Below are positions 15,875 through 21,916 of a stretch of DNA of 21,916 nucleotides, in pieces. Made by a program: the position numbers and the translations under genes. The stretch comes from a virus. The DNA is taken from positions 1-21,916 of the IMG/VR virus record IMGVR_UViG_3300018083_000121, one strand, 5' to 3'. Numbering within the stretch: position 1 is the stretch's first letter; the number at the start of each line of letters is the position of its first letter. The notes under the pieces are model-generated. The model saw only the letters and a list, made by a program, of their open reading frames with translations. It was not told the DNA's origin and did not search any database.

Positions 15875-16668
15875 CGACGATTGTTTACGTCACGACCGGG
15901 CCTTGGGGTGCTGGCACTGGCACGCCGAACTCTGCAGCGCAAGTTGATGGCAGTTTCTACAACCTCGATCAGCGTGTCGTCGGTTTGGTTGCTGATCTTG
16001 CTGAAGGCAAGCGCATCGATCATGTGACGTATAGCGCCAACTCGATGACGTTCCATTATACCGATGGCACGTCCCAGGTCATTCCGTTGCCGGTTGCGAC
16101 ACTGACGCTGAAGGGTGAGTGGATGAACTCCACTCCCTATGTGCGCGGCGACATGGTGACCTATTCGCCGCTCGGCATCTTCCAAGTGCTGCAGGACCAT
16201 GTGTCGCCACCAGCGCCGGCGCCGTTCGATCCTAACGCCGTCGATGGCAGCGGCAATCCGCTTTACAACCTGTTCATGCCGTTGCGCGACGTGAACTACG
16301 ACGCGGCGGTGTTCGTGCCGGGCTCGATCCAACGCGACGCCGACGAACTGCTATGGCAAGGCGTTGCCAACCGGGCGATGAAGCTGCCGCTCGGCAACGC
16401 CGACTGCTATGCTTATCTCGGCGCAGCCAACGGCGGTGCGGACGATGTCATCCTGTCTATACAAAAAAACAGCATCGAGGTCGGCACGATTACATTTGAT
16501 GCGGGCGGCACGGTCGATGCCGATGGCGGACAGCTTGGCGCATTCAGCATTCCGGCGCAGGCCGACTTTGTTGCAGGCGACCGCTACGCGCTGCGGGTAA
16601 CGCAATCAAACGATGCGGAGCCATCCGATCTGTCGGTGACGTTGCCATTCATCCGCATGGACATCTGA
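15871..16668 (+). CDS. Tail fibre-type protein with carbohydrate-binding-like segment
   Basis: This is a 265-residue protein. ATG 15871 in the ATGA overlap is the natural start; the frame is open upstream to 15739 only as a shadow of the previous gene. The N terminus (IVYVTTGPWGAGTGTPNSAA) resembles tail-attachment segments of phage fibres. Residues around 85-130 (GEWMNSTPYVRGDMV, then IFQVLQDHV and PNAVDG) have the aromatic Gly-Asp pattern of small carbohydrate-binding modules, similar in form to the module in the gene at 7788. The C-terminal half is beta-rich (CYAYLGAANGG, VGTITFDAGGTVD, ALRVTQSNDAEP), suggesting a jelly-roll. I infer a receptor-binding or fibre-base role. Confidence 0.72.
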   Translation: MTTIVYVTTGPWGAGTGTPNSAAQVDGSFYNLDQRVVGLVADLAEGKRIDHVTYSANSMTFHYTDGTSQVIPLPVATLTLKGEWMNSTPYVRGDMVTYSPLGIFQVLQDHVSPPAPAPFDPNAVDGSGNPLYNLFMPLRDVNYDAAVFVPGSIQRDADELLWQGVANRAMKLPLGNADCYAYLGAANGGADDVILSIQKNSIEVGTITFDAGGTVDADGGQLGAFSIPAQADFVAGDRYALRVTQSNDAEPSDLSVTLPFIRMDI

Positions 16669-17556
16669 ATGGTGATCGGCCCGATCCCATTCGACATGCT
16701 GATGCGGCCTGTCAAGTATGTCGAAGGCGGAGGCTTTCTTGTTGCCACGGCTCAGCGCGAGAATTTTTTCGTCCGCCCTGGCAGCCCTGCATCCGTATCG
16801 AAACTGTCATTGCCGGACACCGCATATGGGCCGCTCAACGCAGCCTATGCGACGACCTATCACGCGGGCGTTTATCTGCTGAGCGGCCACGTCAACAAGT
16901 CCGAGGGCGGCCAGGTCGCCGTCATCTACAGGTCGAGCGATGCGCAAACCTGGAAGATCGCATTCACGGGGCCGGGCGAAGGGGACGTTGAGTCGTTCAC
17001 GGGTGCCCTGGTGTGGAACAATGCAACGGCGGGAAAGCCGGGCGCGTTTCATGCTTCATATGTGAGCGGCACGCCAGACCCCGGCAATCCATTCGTGGCG
17101 AATGAATATGAAATTTCGTCGGCGGACGGCATACATTGGTCGAACCAAATCGATCTGGGTGTGGTGGACACGGAGGGCAGTGGCTATCGTTCGCCGTTTC
17201 CCGGCAAATATTGCGGGCATCATAGTTGCGTCGATGAATTCGGCCAGCATGTTCCGGACGGCTTCATGGGTGCGTCGGTACAACCCGTAATGCCGGCACC
17301 GGTTTTTTACAGCCAAGGTGTTGTTGTTAGGCCGACCAAGCCGTCCAACGAGATCAAGGTTATTTCTGGCGCAACGACAACGACTAAAACCGTGCCGGTG
17401 TTTGAGGAGGTTTGGTGTGTTGCGGCGATCGGCGGTGCTTGGCTCGCCGGTAGTGGATTTGATGAGGGGCTGGCCTATTCATCGGATGGCGGCAAGACTT
17501 GGCGCAAGATCGATATCGACGGCTATGCCGGCGTCAACATTTCCGGCAGTTCATAA
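16669..17556 (+). CDS. Sialidase-like beta-propeller tail protein with Asp-box motifs
   Basis: This is a 295-residue protein, likely a beta-propeller. Three Asp-box (BNR-type) motifs are visible: SSDAQTW at about 89-95, SSADGIHW at about 150-157 and SSDGGKTW at about 271-278, the last matching the consensus S-x-D-x-G-x-T-W closely. Such motifs mark sialidases, other glycan hydrolases and many non-enzymatic propellers. Clear arginine-triad sialidase residues are not obvious, so enzyme activity is unproven. The fibre-gene context suggests a surface-glycan binding or degrading role. The ATG lies directly after the previous stop, and the next gene follows after three bases. Confidence 0.72.
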   Translation: MVIGPIPFDMLMRPVKYVEGGGFLVATAQRENFFVRPGSPASVSKLSLPDTAYGPLNAAYATTYHAGVYLLSGHVNKSEGGQVAVIYRSSDAQTWKIAFTGPGEGDVESFTGALVWNNATAGKPGAFHASYVSGTPDPGNPFVANEYEISSADGIHWSNQIDLGVVDTEGSGYRSPFPGKYCGHHSCVDEFGQHVPDGFMGASVQPVMPAPVFYSQGVVVRPTKPSNEIKVISGATTTTKTVPVFEEVWCVAAIGGAWLAGSGFDEGLAYSSDGGKTWRKIDIDGYAGVNISGSS

Positions 17557-17559
17557 GCC

Positions 17560-18588
17560 ATGCTGGTCTGCAGCGTCGTCCAGCGCCCGCAGCGCCATGT
17601 TCTCGCAGCGAATATCATTGAGATTGCTGCAGCCATAGATAACCCAAGCTCGGGCACAATCTTCGTCACGCTGACTGACGATCCTGGCAACGCGCGCGAT
17701 CTGCTCGATGCGTTCCTCGGGCAGAAGATCGTTGAGGCAGCGAATGCGACTGACGTGGTCGATGCGCTGTCGGCTCACCCAGTCTTGCTGCTGGAGGACA
17801 TCAGCGCAGCGGTTGCTGTGCAGGATGCCACTATCAACGCGGTAACAGGCTGGGCGACTTTCGAGCCAGCAATGTCATCGAATGTCACGCTGTCAGGCGG
17901 CAACCTTATCGCCACCAATACCGCCAAGTCGCCAACCAACCAGGGCGCAAGCGTTGCCGCGCAGTATGCCAAGACAATCGGCAAGTATTATTTCGAGCCG
18001 ACGTTCATCACCTTTACCGGCGGCGACAATGTGGGCGTCGGCGTCGGCACCACAACATCGACCTATGGCGGTCTCGGCGGCTCGGCGACGACCGGCAATA
18101 ACGGACTGCATTCTGGTGGCATCTGGGCGAACGGAACAAACACCGGCGTCACGCTCGGCTTGTACGGCGACGGACAGGTCGCAGGGGTCGCCGTCGATCT
18201 GGACAACCGCAAGATATGGTTCAAGCGACTGCCGTCCGGCAACTGGAACAACAGCGGCACCGCCAACCCAGCTACCAATACCGGCGGCATAACAATTCCG
18301 GCTGGCGGGATGGTGCCGTTTGCTACGTTCGGCGGGGGTGGCGGTGCTGCGAACAATGTCGTGGCGGCCAATTTCGGGGCCTCGGCTTTCAGCGGCGCAG
18401 TGCCGTCCGGCTTTATCCCCGGCTGGCCGATTGGCCCGACTGCAGCGGTCACCGAGGCGGCATCGGCTACCGCAGCGCAGGACGGCGTGAAGGTGGTGGC
18501 GCGCAGCGGCATGGTCATCACCACGATGGTCAACTCGGACGGAACGGCGCGTCAGGCCAACGCCGATGGCACCATGGTCAATCTGTAG
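17560..18588 (+). CDS. Tail protein with inserted SPRY-like module
   Basis: This is a 342-residue protein. The N-terminal portion (about 1-100, RHVLAANIIEIAAAIDNP then TIFVTLTDDPGNARDLLDA) resembles a known tail protein family of Hyphomicrobiales phages. Residues about 108-289 are a SPRY/B30.2-like jelly-roll: NVTLSGGNL, GKYYFEP, VGVGTTTSTY, IWANGT, GDGQVAGVAVDLDNRKIWF, FATFGGG, and a final AVPSGF then GW. The C terminus (QDGVKVVARSGMVITTMVN and onward) then resumes a different, short sequence that seems to continue the N-terminal family. The same module recurs in the next gene. SPRY domains bind protein or glycan ligands, so receptor recognition is a reasonable inference. No enzymatic residues were identified. 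Confidence 0.78.
   Translation: MLVCSVVQRPQRHVLAANIIEIAAAIDNPSSGTIFVTLTDDPGNARDLLDAFLGQKIVEAANATDVVDALSAHPVLLLEDISAAVAVQDATINAVTGWATFEPAMSSNVTLSGGNLIATNTAKSPTNQGASVAAQYAKTIGKYYFEPTFITFTGGDNVGVGVGTTTSTYGGLGGSATTGNNGLHSGGIWANGTNTGVTLGLYGDGQVAGVAVDLDNRKIWFKRLPSGNWNNSGTANPATNTGGITIPAGGMVPFATFGGGGGAANNVVAANFGASAFSGAVPSGFIPGWPIGPTAAVTEAASATAAQDGVKVVARSGMVITTMVNSDGTARQANADGTMVNL
17881..18426 (+). repeat. SPRY-like module, copy 1
   Basis: This 182-codon segment runs from NVTLSGGNL to PSGFIPGW. It is related at protein level to the segment at 19824-20381: both share NVTLSGGNL, TGKYYFE or IGKYYFE, DLDNRK followed by WF, PATNTGG or PVTNTGG, a Gly-rich HFGGGG or TFGGGG strand, and AVPSGF. DNA identity is patchy, so the copies diverged after duplication or were acquired separately. 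Confidence 0.7.
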
Positions 18589-18596
18589 GAACGCGA

Positions 18597-20516
18597 ATGG
18601 CACTCAAATATCTATGGTCGGGGGCGACGGGGGCCGGCACAGGCGCCAACTGGGCCAATGCCTACACGACCCTCAATCCGATAACCGTGGCGGCCGGCGA
18701 TACGTTGTTCGTCGCGCACGATCATTCCGAACTGACGACCAACACCAACCCTGGAACTTGGAGCACCACTGTCAGCAACCCGAGCAAGGTCGTCTGCGTC
18801 AATCGCCTGGGCTCAGTGCCGCCGGTCTCGGCCGATCGGCGCGCGACTGCAGTGATCGCAACGTCTGGCGATACCAATCTCACCTTGACCGGGATCGTTC
18901 ACTACGACGGCATCATCTTTATCGCTGGCAACAGCACCGGCAGTCCGTTCATTCGACCCGGCACAGTTGTCGCCGGCTGGATTCGTTTTGATAATTGTTC
19001 GCTGCGGATCGGCTCATCGGGTGCCTCGGGCTACATCGACATCACCTATCAAAACGGAACCATTGTCGAATGGAACAACACGACAGTCTCCTTCGCCAAT
19101 GTCAGTCAGGGCCTGACATGGGAAGGGTCCAATAGGTTTGTCTGGCGCAATACGCCGTCGGCATTGCTCGGAACGATCCCGACCGTCCTGTTCAAGCCGA
19201 ATGTTACTTATGGAAGCGACATCGAGTGCATCGGCGTCGATCTGTCGGCTGCGGGCTCTGGCAAGACGATCTTCGGCACCATAGCCAATGGTCAGGTTTG
19301 TAAATACAGGCTGATCGACTGCAAGCTCGATGCTGCGGTAACCAGGAATGCTGCGCTTACCTTGTTTTCCAACAGTGTCGAGTTTGTGCGCTCGGGCGCC
19401 GCGGGGGTCAATTATCAAGTTTACCGTCAGCAGATGACCGGGACGCTTACCGAAGAGACATCGGTTGTGCGCACCACCGGCGGCGCATCGGACGGCACCA
19501 CGCCGCTGAGCTGGAAAATAGCCACGACCGCGAACGCCAACTATTCGGAACCGTTTGAATCGCCCCCGATTGCGATCTGGAACAACACCGTCGGCTCGGC
19601 CGTCACCGCGACGGTCGAGGGCATCTGGGGTGGCACCGCGCTGCCGAACGATGACGAGTGTTGGATCGACGTCGAGTTCCTGGGCAGCAGCTCCTCGCCG
19701 CAGGGCTCATTCGTCAACGACGGCAAGGCAAACCTGTTGGCGACGGCGGCGGCGCAGACTACCAGCAGCGCTGCGTGGGCGTTCGCGACGGCGACATCGG
19801 CATGGGATGCGGCAACCGTTGCCAACGTCACGCTATCCGGCGGCAATCTTGTCGTTACCAATACCAGCACGGCCGCTGAAACCGGCGCCCGGCTAGCGGC
19901 TGCGTTAGGCAAGACAACCGGCAAATACTATTTCGAGATTACCACCACGACCATGGTCGGCACCGCGGGCGGCAATGCCGGGTTCGGTGTGGCTACCACG
20001 GCTTCGACCTACACCGCCATGGGCAACAATGCGACGGCTGGCGCAGCGTTATATCCCGGCAACGGCAGTTGTTGGTCGAATGGAGTCAATCAAATAAATG
20101 GCATCGGGCCAATGTCGAGCGGCGACGTGTGCGGCATTGCTATCGACCTCGACAACCGCAAAGCCTGGTTCCGTAAAGGTGCGTCCGGTAACTGGCTAAA
20201 CGGAGTGATCGGCGTGCAGAACCCGGTGACCAATACCGGCGGCAACCCGATTCCGGCGGGCACCATCGCGCCGATTTGTCATTTCGGTGGTGGCGGCGCT
20301 ACCACCGGAAACGTTTGGACGGCAAACTTCGGCGCAACGGCTTTTGTTGGTGCGGTGCCGTCCGGGTTTACGTCTGGCTGGACATCGGTGCCGCCACCGG
20401 CGTTCAAGCTCGCGGCAACATTCACGCCGCAGCAGAAGGGCTGGATCTACGCCCGCGCGAAATGCGCCGCGGGGTTGAGCACGTTCTACATCGACCCGTT
20501 GGTCACGCTGACCTGA
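18597..20516 (+). CDS. Beta-rich tailspike-like protein with inserted SPRY-like module
   Basis: This is a 639-residue protein. ATG 18597 follows AGGA by six bases; an extension to 18216 would run through the previous gene. The N terminus (MALKYLWSGATGAGTGANW and AYTTLNPITVAAGDTLFVA) and the repeating short strands that follow (YDGIIFIAG, GWIRFDNCSL, YRLIDCKLD) suggest a right-handed beta-helix of the pectate-lyase or tailspike type. Residues about 380-390 (TTSSAAW) look like a C-terminal domain that is interrupted by a SPRY-like module (about 410-595) and resumes at FKLAATFTPQQKGWIYARAK and YIDPLVTLT. The beta-helix could bind or cleave a surface polysaccharide, but catalytic acids cannot be assigned. 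Confidence 0.78.
   Translation: MALKYLWSGATGAGTGANWANAYTTLNPITVAAGDTLFVAHDHSELTTNTNPGTWSTTVSNPSKVVCVNRLGSVPPVSADRRATAVIATSGDTNLTLTGIVHYDGIIFIAGNSTGSPFIRPGTVVAGWIRFDNCSLRIGSSGASGYIDITYQNGTIVEWNNTTVSFANVSQGLTWEGSNRFVWRNTPSALLGTIPTVLFKPNVTYGSDIECIGVDLSAAGSGKTIFGTIANGQVCKYRLIDCKLDAAVTRNAALTLFSNSVEFVRSGAAGVNYQVYRQQMTGTLTEETSVVRTTGGASDGTTPLSWKIATTANANYSEPFESPPIAIWNNTVGSAVTATVEGIWGGTALPNDDECWIDVEFLGSSSSPQGSFVNDGKANLLATAAAQTTSSAAWAFATATSAWDAATVANVTLSGGNLVVTNTSTAAETGARLAAALGKTTGKYYFEITTTTMVGTAGGNAGFGVATTASTYTAMGNNATAGAALYPGNGSCWSNGVNQINGIGPMSSGDVCGIAIDLDNRKAWFRKGASGNWLNGVIGVQNPVTNTGGNPIPAGTIAPICHFGGGGATTGNVWTANFGATAFVGAVPSGFTSGWTSVPPPAFKLAATFTPQQKGWIYARAKCAAGLSTFYIDPLVTLT
19824..20381 (+). repeat. SPRY-like module, copy 2
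   Basis: This 186-codon segment runs from NVTLSGGNL to PSGFTSGW and is the partner of the module at 17881-18426. It contains TGKYYFEI, the central CGIAIDLDNRKAWFRKG strand pair, PVTNTGG, and FGATAFVGAVPSGF. It is embedded inside the tailspike-like protein rather than standing at either end. Confidence 0.7.
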
Positions 20517-20536
20517 ATTCCAAATGGAGAATACCA

Positions 20537-21121
20537 ATGACTGAAGAAACCGCGCAGGCGCGCGAGTGCAATGATGCTTGCGTGATCCGGGGCAGCGGCC
20601 TCAGTGAGCAGGCCGAGGCACATGGCCGTTATGTGTTTGAATGCCGCGATGCCGACGGCAAGCTCAAATGGCGCGAGACGATCGACAATATCGTTTGCAC
20701 CGTCGGGAAGAACCTGATGCTGGACACAGCGCTGGCGGGTTCGGCCTATACCGTGGTCGGGCCTTTCATGGGTTTGATCTCGTCAGTGTCCTTCACCGCA
20801 GTTGCGGTGGGCGACACGATGACCTCGCACACTGGATGGCTGGAGGGGGGCGGTACCAACGCGCCTGCCTATTCCGGCAACCGCAAAACCGCAGTTTGGT
20901 CGGCAGCAACTGCAGGGTCGAAAACACTATCGGCGGCGCTGGTCTATGCGATCACCTCGAGCGGCACGATCAAGGGAGCATTCCTGGTGTATGGCACCGG
21001 GGCCTCGGCCACCAAGGACGACACGGGCGGCACGTTGTGGAGCGCTGGCACGTTTGCGACCGGCGACAAGGCCGTCGTCAATGGCGATTCGCTGAACGTT
21101 AGCTATTCCACGTCGCTGTAA
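20537..21121 (+). CDS. Conserved phage fibre-associated protein
   Basis: This is a 194-residue protein. ATG 20537 follows GGAGA by six bases; the frame is open upstream but overlaps the previous gene. The first 50 residues (GRYVFECRDADGKLKWRETIDN) precede a conserved block: VCTVGKNLMLDTAL, MGLISSVSFTAVAVGDTM, TSHTGWLEGG, and a C-terminal GTLWSAGTFATGDKAVVNGDSLNVSYS. I recognise this block from a widespread family of phage proteins close to tail fibre genes, with unknown exact function. Its repeated strand pattern suggests a beta-sandwich. The stop overlaps the next start (TAATG), linking it to the lysis genes. Confidence 0.8.
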   Translation: MTEETAQARECNDACVIRGSGLSEQAEAHGRYVFECRDADGKLKWRETIDNIVCTVGKNLMLDTALAGSAYTVVGPFMGLISSVSFTAVAVGDTMTSHTGWLEGGGTNAPAYSGNRKTAVWSAATAGSKTLSAALVYAITSSGTIKGAFLVYGTGASATKDDTGGTLWSAGTFATGDKAVVNGDSLNVSYSTSL

Positions 21122-21396
21122 TGAATCCTATCCAAGCGACCGGCCAGGCTGCGCGCGGCTTCATGGATGCGCTGAAGGGCGAGCCAATCGTGCTGGCGCT
21201 CTGTGTGATGAACGCGGCACTGATTGGTTTTGTTTATTACCAAAGTTCGATTTTCAACTCGCAGCGCTCCGACAACGTCAAGCTGTTCGTCCAGATGCAG
21301 GCCGAGGTGCAGAAGCTTCTGTCGCAATGCATTGTCCCGCCGCCGCCGGAGCGACGGTCGGACGGCGAAGCGGCGGCGCAGGATTTCCCGACATGA
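21121..21396 (+). CDS. Single-pass membrane protein before the endolysin, possible holin-like or spanin-like
   Basis: This is a 91-residue protein with one clear membrane segment at about 22-40 (PIVLALCVMNAALIGFVYY), a short N-terminal side, and a longer C-terminal domain that is helical (NVKLFVQMQAEVQKLLSQC) and then Pro/charged. One membrane helix plus a helical tail fits either a class III-type holin or an inner-membrane spanin. Classical holins usually have two or three segments, so I keep both options. No overlapping outer-membrane lipoprotein partner with a lipobox was found. It overlaps the endolysin start (ATGA), as expected for a lysis cassette. Confidence 0.65.
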   Translation: MNPIQATGQAARGFMDALKGEPIVLALCVMNAALIGFVYYQSSIFNSQRSDNVKLFVQMQAEVQKLLSQCIVPPPPERRSDGEAAAQDFPT

Positions 21397-21916
21397 ACGG
21401 CGACCTCAAGCTGACGGCGGCCGGCGCCAACCTGATCAAGCATTTCGAGAGCTGCATGAAGCGGATCGGGCCGGATCGCTATCAGGCCTATGTCTGTCCA
21501 GCCGGCGTGCTGACGATCGGATGGGGAACGACCCATGCCGATAAATACAAGTTCGGCCCAAGCACCATCTGGTCGATGGCCGACTGCGACGAGGCGTTTC
21601 TTGACAGCATGAAGCAATATGAAGCGGCGGTGCATCGCTTGGTCACGGTGTCGTTGCAGCCGTGGCAATACGATGCGCTGGTAAGCTTTTGTTACAACGT
21701 CGGCGCTGGCAACTTGCAGAAATCGACGCTGCTCAAGAAGCTCAACGCCGGCGACTACCAAGGCGCGGCGCTGGAATTCCATAAATGGAACCGCGGCGGC
21801 GGCAAGGTGCTGAATGGCCTGGTGCGGCGGCGGGCCAGCGAGGCGCTGCTGTTCCAGAACATCCCCGACGCGAACTATGACGGCGAGCCGGACGTGATCG
21901 AGCCGCTGGCCGAGCC
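21393..21916 (+). CDS. GH24 endolysin (lysozyme-type), 3' end cut by window
   Basis: About 174 residues are visible, with no stop before the window end. This is a T4-lysozyme/P1 Lyz-type muramidase that would cleave the glycan strands of peptidoglycan. The catalytic glutamate is E19 in KHFESC. The usual Asp is replaced by Cys (C35 in AYVCPAGVLTIGWGT), followed six residues later by T41, giving the E-C-T arrangement known from P1-type lysozymes. The E to C spacing is 16 residues, against about nine in T4, so a short insertion is present. Later helices (LQPWQYDALVSFCYNVG, LEFHKWN, GLVRRRASEALLF) are standard. No signal peptide or signal-anchor is seen, so it needs a holin. Confidence 0.88.
   Translation, partial: MNGDLKLTAAGANLIKHFESCMKRIGPDRYQAYVCPAGVLTIGWGTTHADKYKFGPSTIWSMADCDEAFLDSMKQYEAAVHRLVTVSLQPWQYDALVSFCYNVGAGNLQKSTLLKKLNAGDYQGAALEFHKWNRGGGKVLNGLVRRRASEALLFQNIPDANYDGEPDVIEPLAE

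Noticed and set aside
18216-18596. Upstream extension of the tailspike-like frame
   Set aside because: It overlaps the SPRY-like coding sequence in another frame, is low in protein-like character, and ATG 18597 has its own ribosome binding site.
20276-20536. Upstream extension of the fibre-associated protein
   Set aside because: It reads through the end of the previous gene in another frame; ATG 20537 with GGAGA fits the family start.
21224-21544. Possible overlapping outer-membrane spanin inside the lysis genes
   Set aside because: The alternative frame is Arg/Ser-rich, has no signal peptide or lipobox, and looks like a shadow.
1-21916. Integrase, attachment sites, tRNA genes or toxin-antitoxin pairs
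   Set aside because: None could be recognised on either strand; the window holds only late structural and lysis genes.

Overview
The window looks like one contiguous late (structural) region of a tailed, siphovirus-like phage or prophage with an HK97-type capsid. Every gene I accept is on the + strand. Genes are packed with start/stop overlaps (ATGA, TGATG, TAATG) or gaps of a few bases, so the region reads as one long translationally coupled operon. By eye it is GC-rich. The tail and fibre proteins resemble families I know from phages and prophages of Hyphomicrobiales (Bradyrhizobium, Mesorhizobium, Rhodopseudomonas), so an alphaproteobacterial host is my inference. I see no integrase, repressor, replication gene, tRNA, insertion sequence, CRISPR array or host gene, so the sequence does not show whether this is a free phage or a prophage.

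Layout. 1-85: short leader with a weak hairpin. 86-1992: packaging, with a very small putative terminase small subunit and the large subunit. 2006-4048: head, with a prohead protease fused in frame to the major capsid protein, a strong internal ribosome binding site at the fusion joint, and a Rho-independent-type terminator hairpin just after the gene. 4118-5720: a small conserved protein and the portal, so the portal lies downstream of the capsid gene rather than in the usual upstream position. 5713-8279: an accessory block of collagen-like (Gly-X-Y) fibre proteins plus a 55-residue ORF. 8279-9672: head-tail connector, head closure and tail terminator. 9689-10847: major tail protein and two tail assembly chaperone frames, probably joined by a -1 frameshift. 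10838-13074: a neck/tail protein and a short tape measure protein. 13074-15874: tail tip and hub proteins. 15871-21121: adsorption apparatus, including a carbohydrate-binding-like module, a sialidase-like Asp-box protein, two neighbouring proteins carrying the same SPRY-like module, a beta-rich tailspike and a conserved fibre-associated protein. 21121-21916: lysis, with a one-pass membrane protein and a GH24 endolysin cut by the window end.

Together these genes would package DNA, build and mature the capsid, join it to a non-contractile tail, recognise the cell surface and release progeny. The core is ordinary. The points most worth checking are the protease-capsid fusion with a nested start and following terminator, the collagen-like cluster inside the head-to-connector interval, and the SPRY-like module apparently inserted into two otherwise different tail proteins. 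I found nothing that looks like a separate undescribed defence, mobile or regulatory system.
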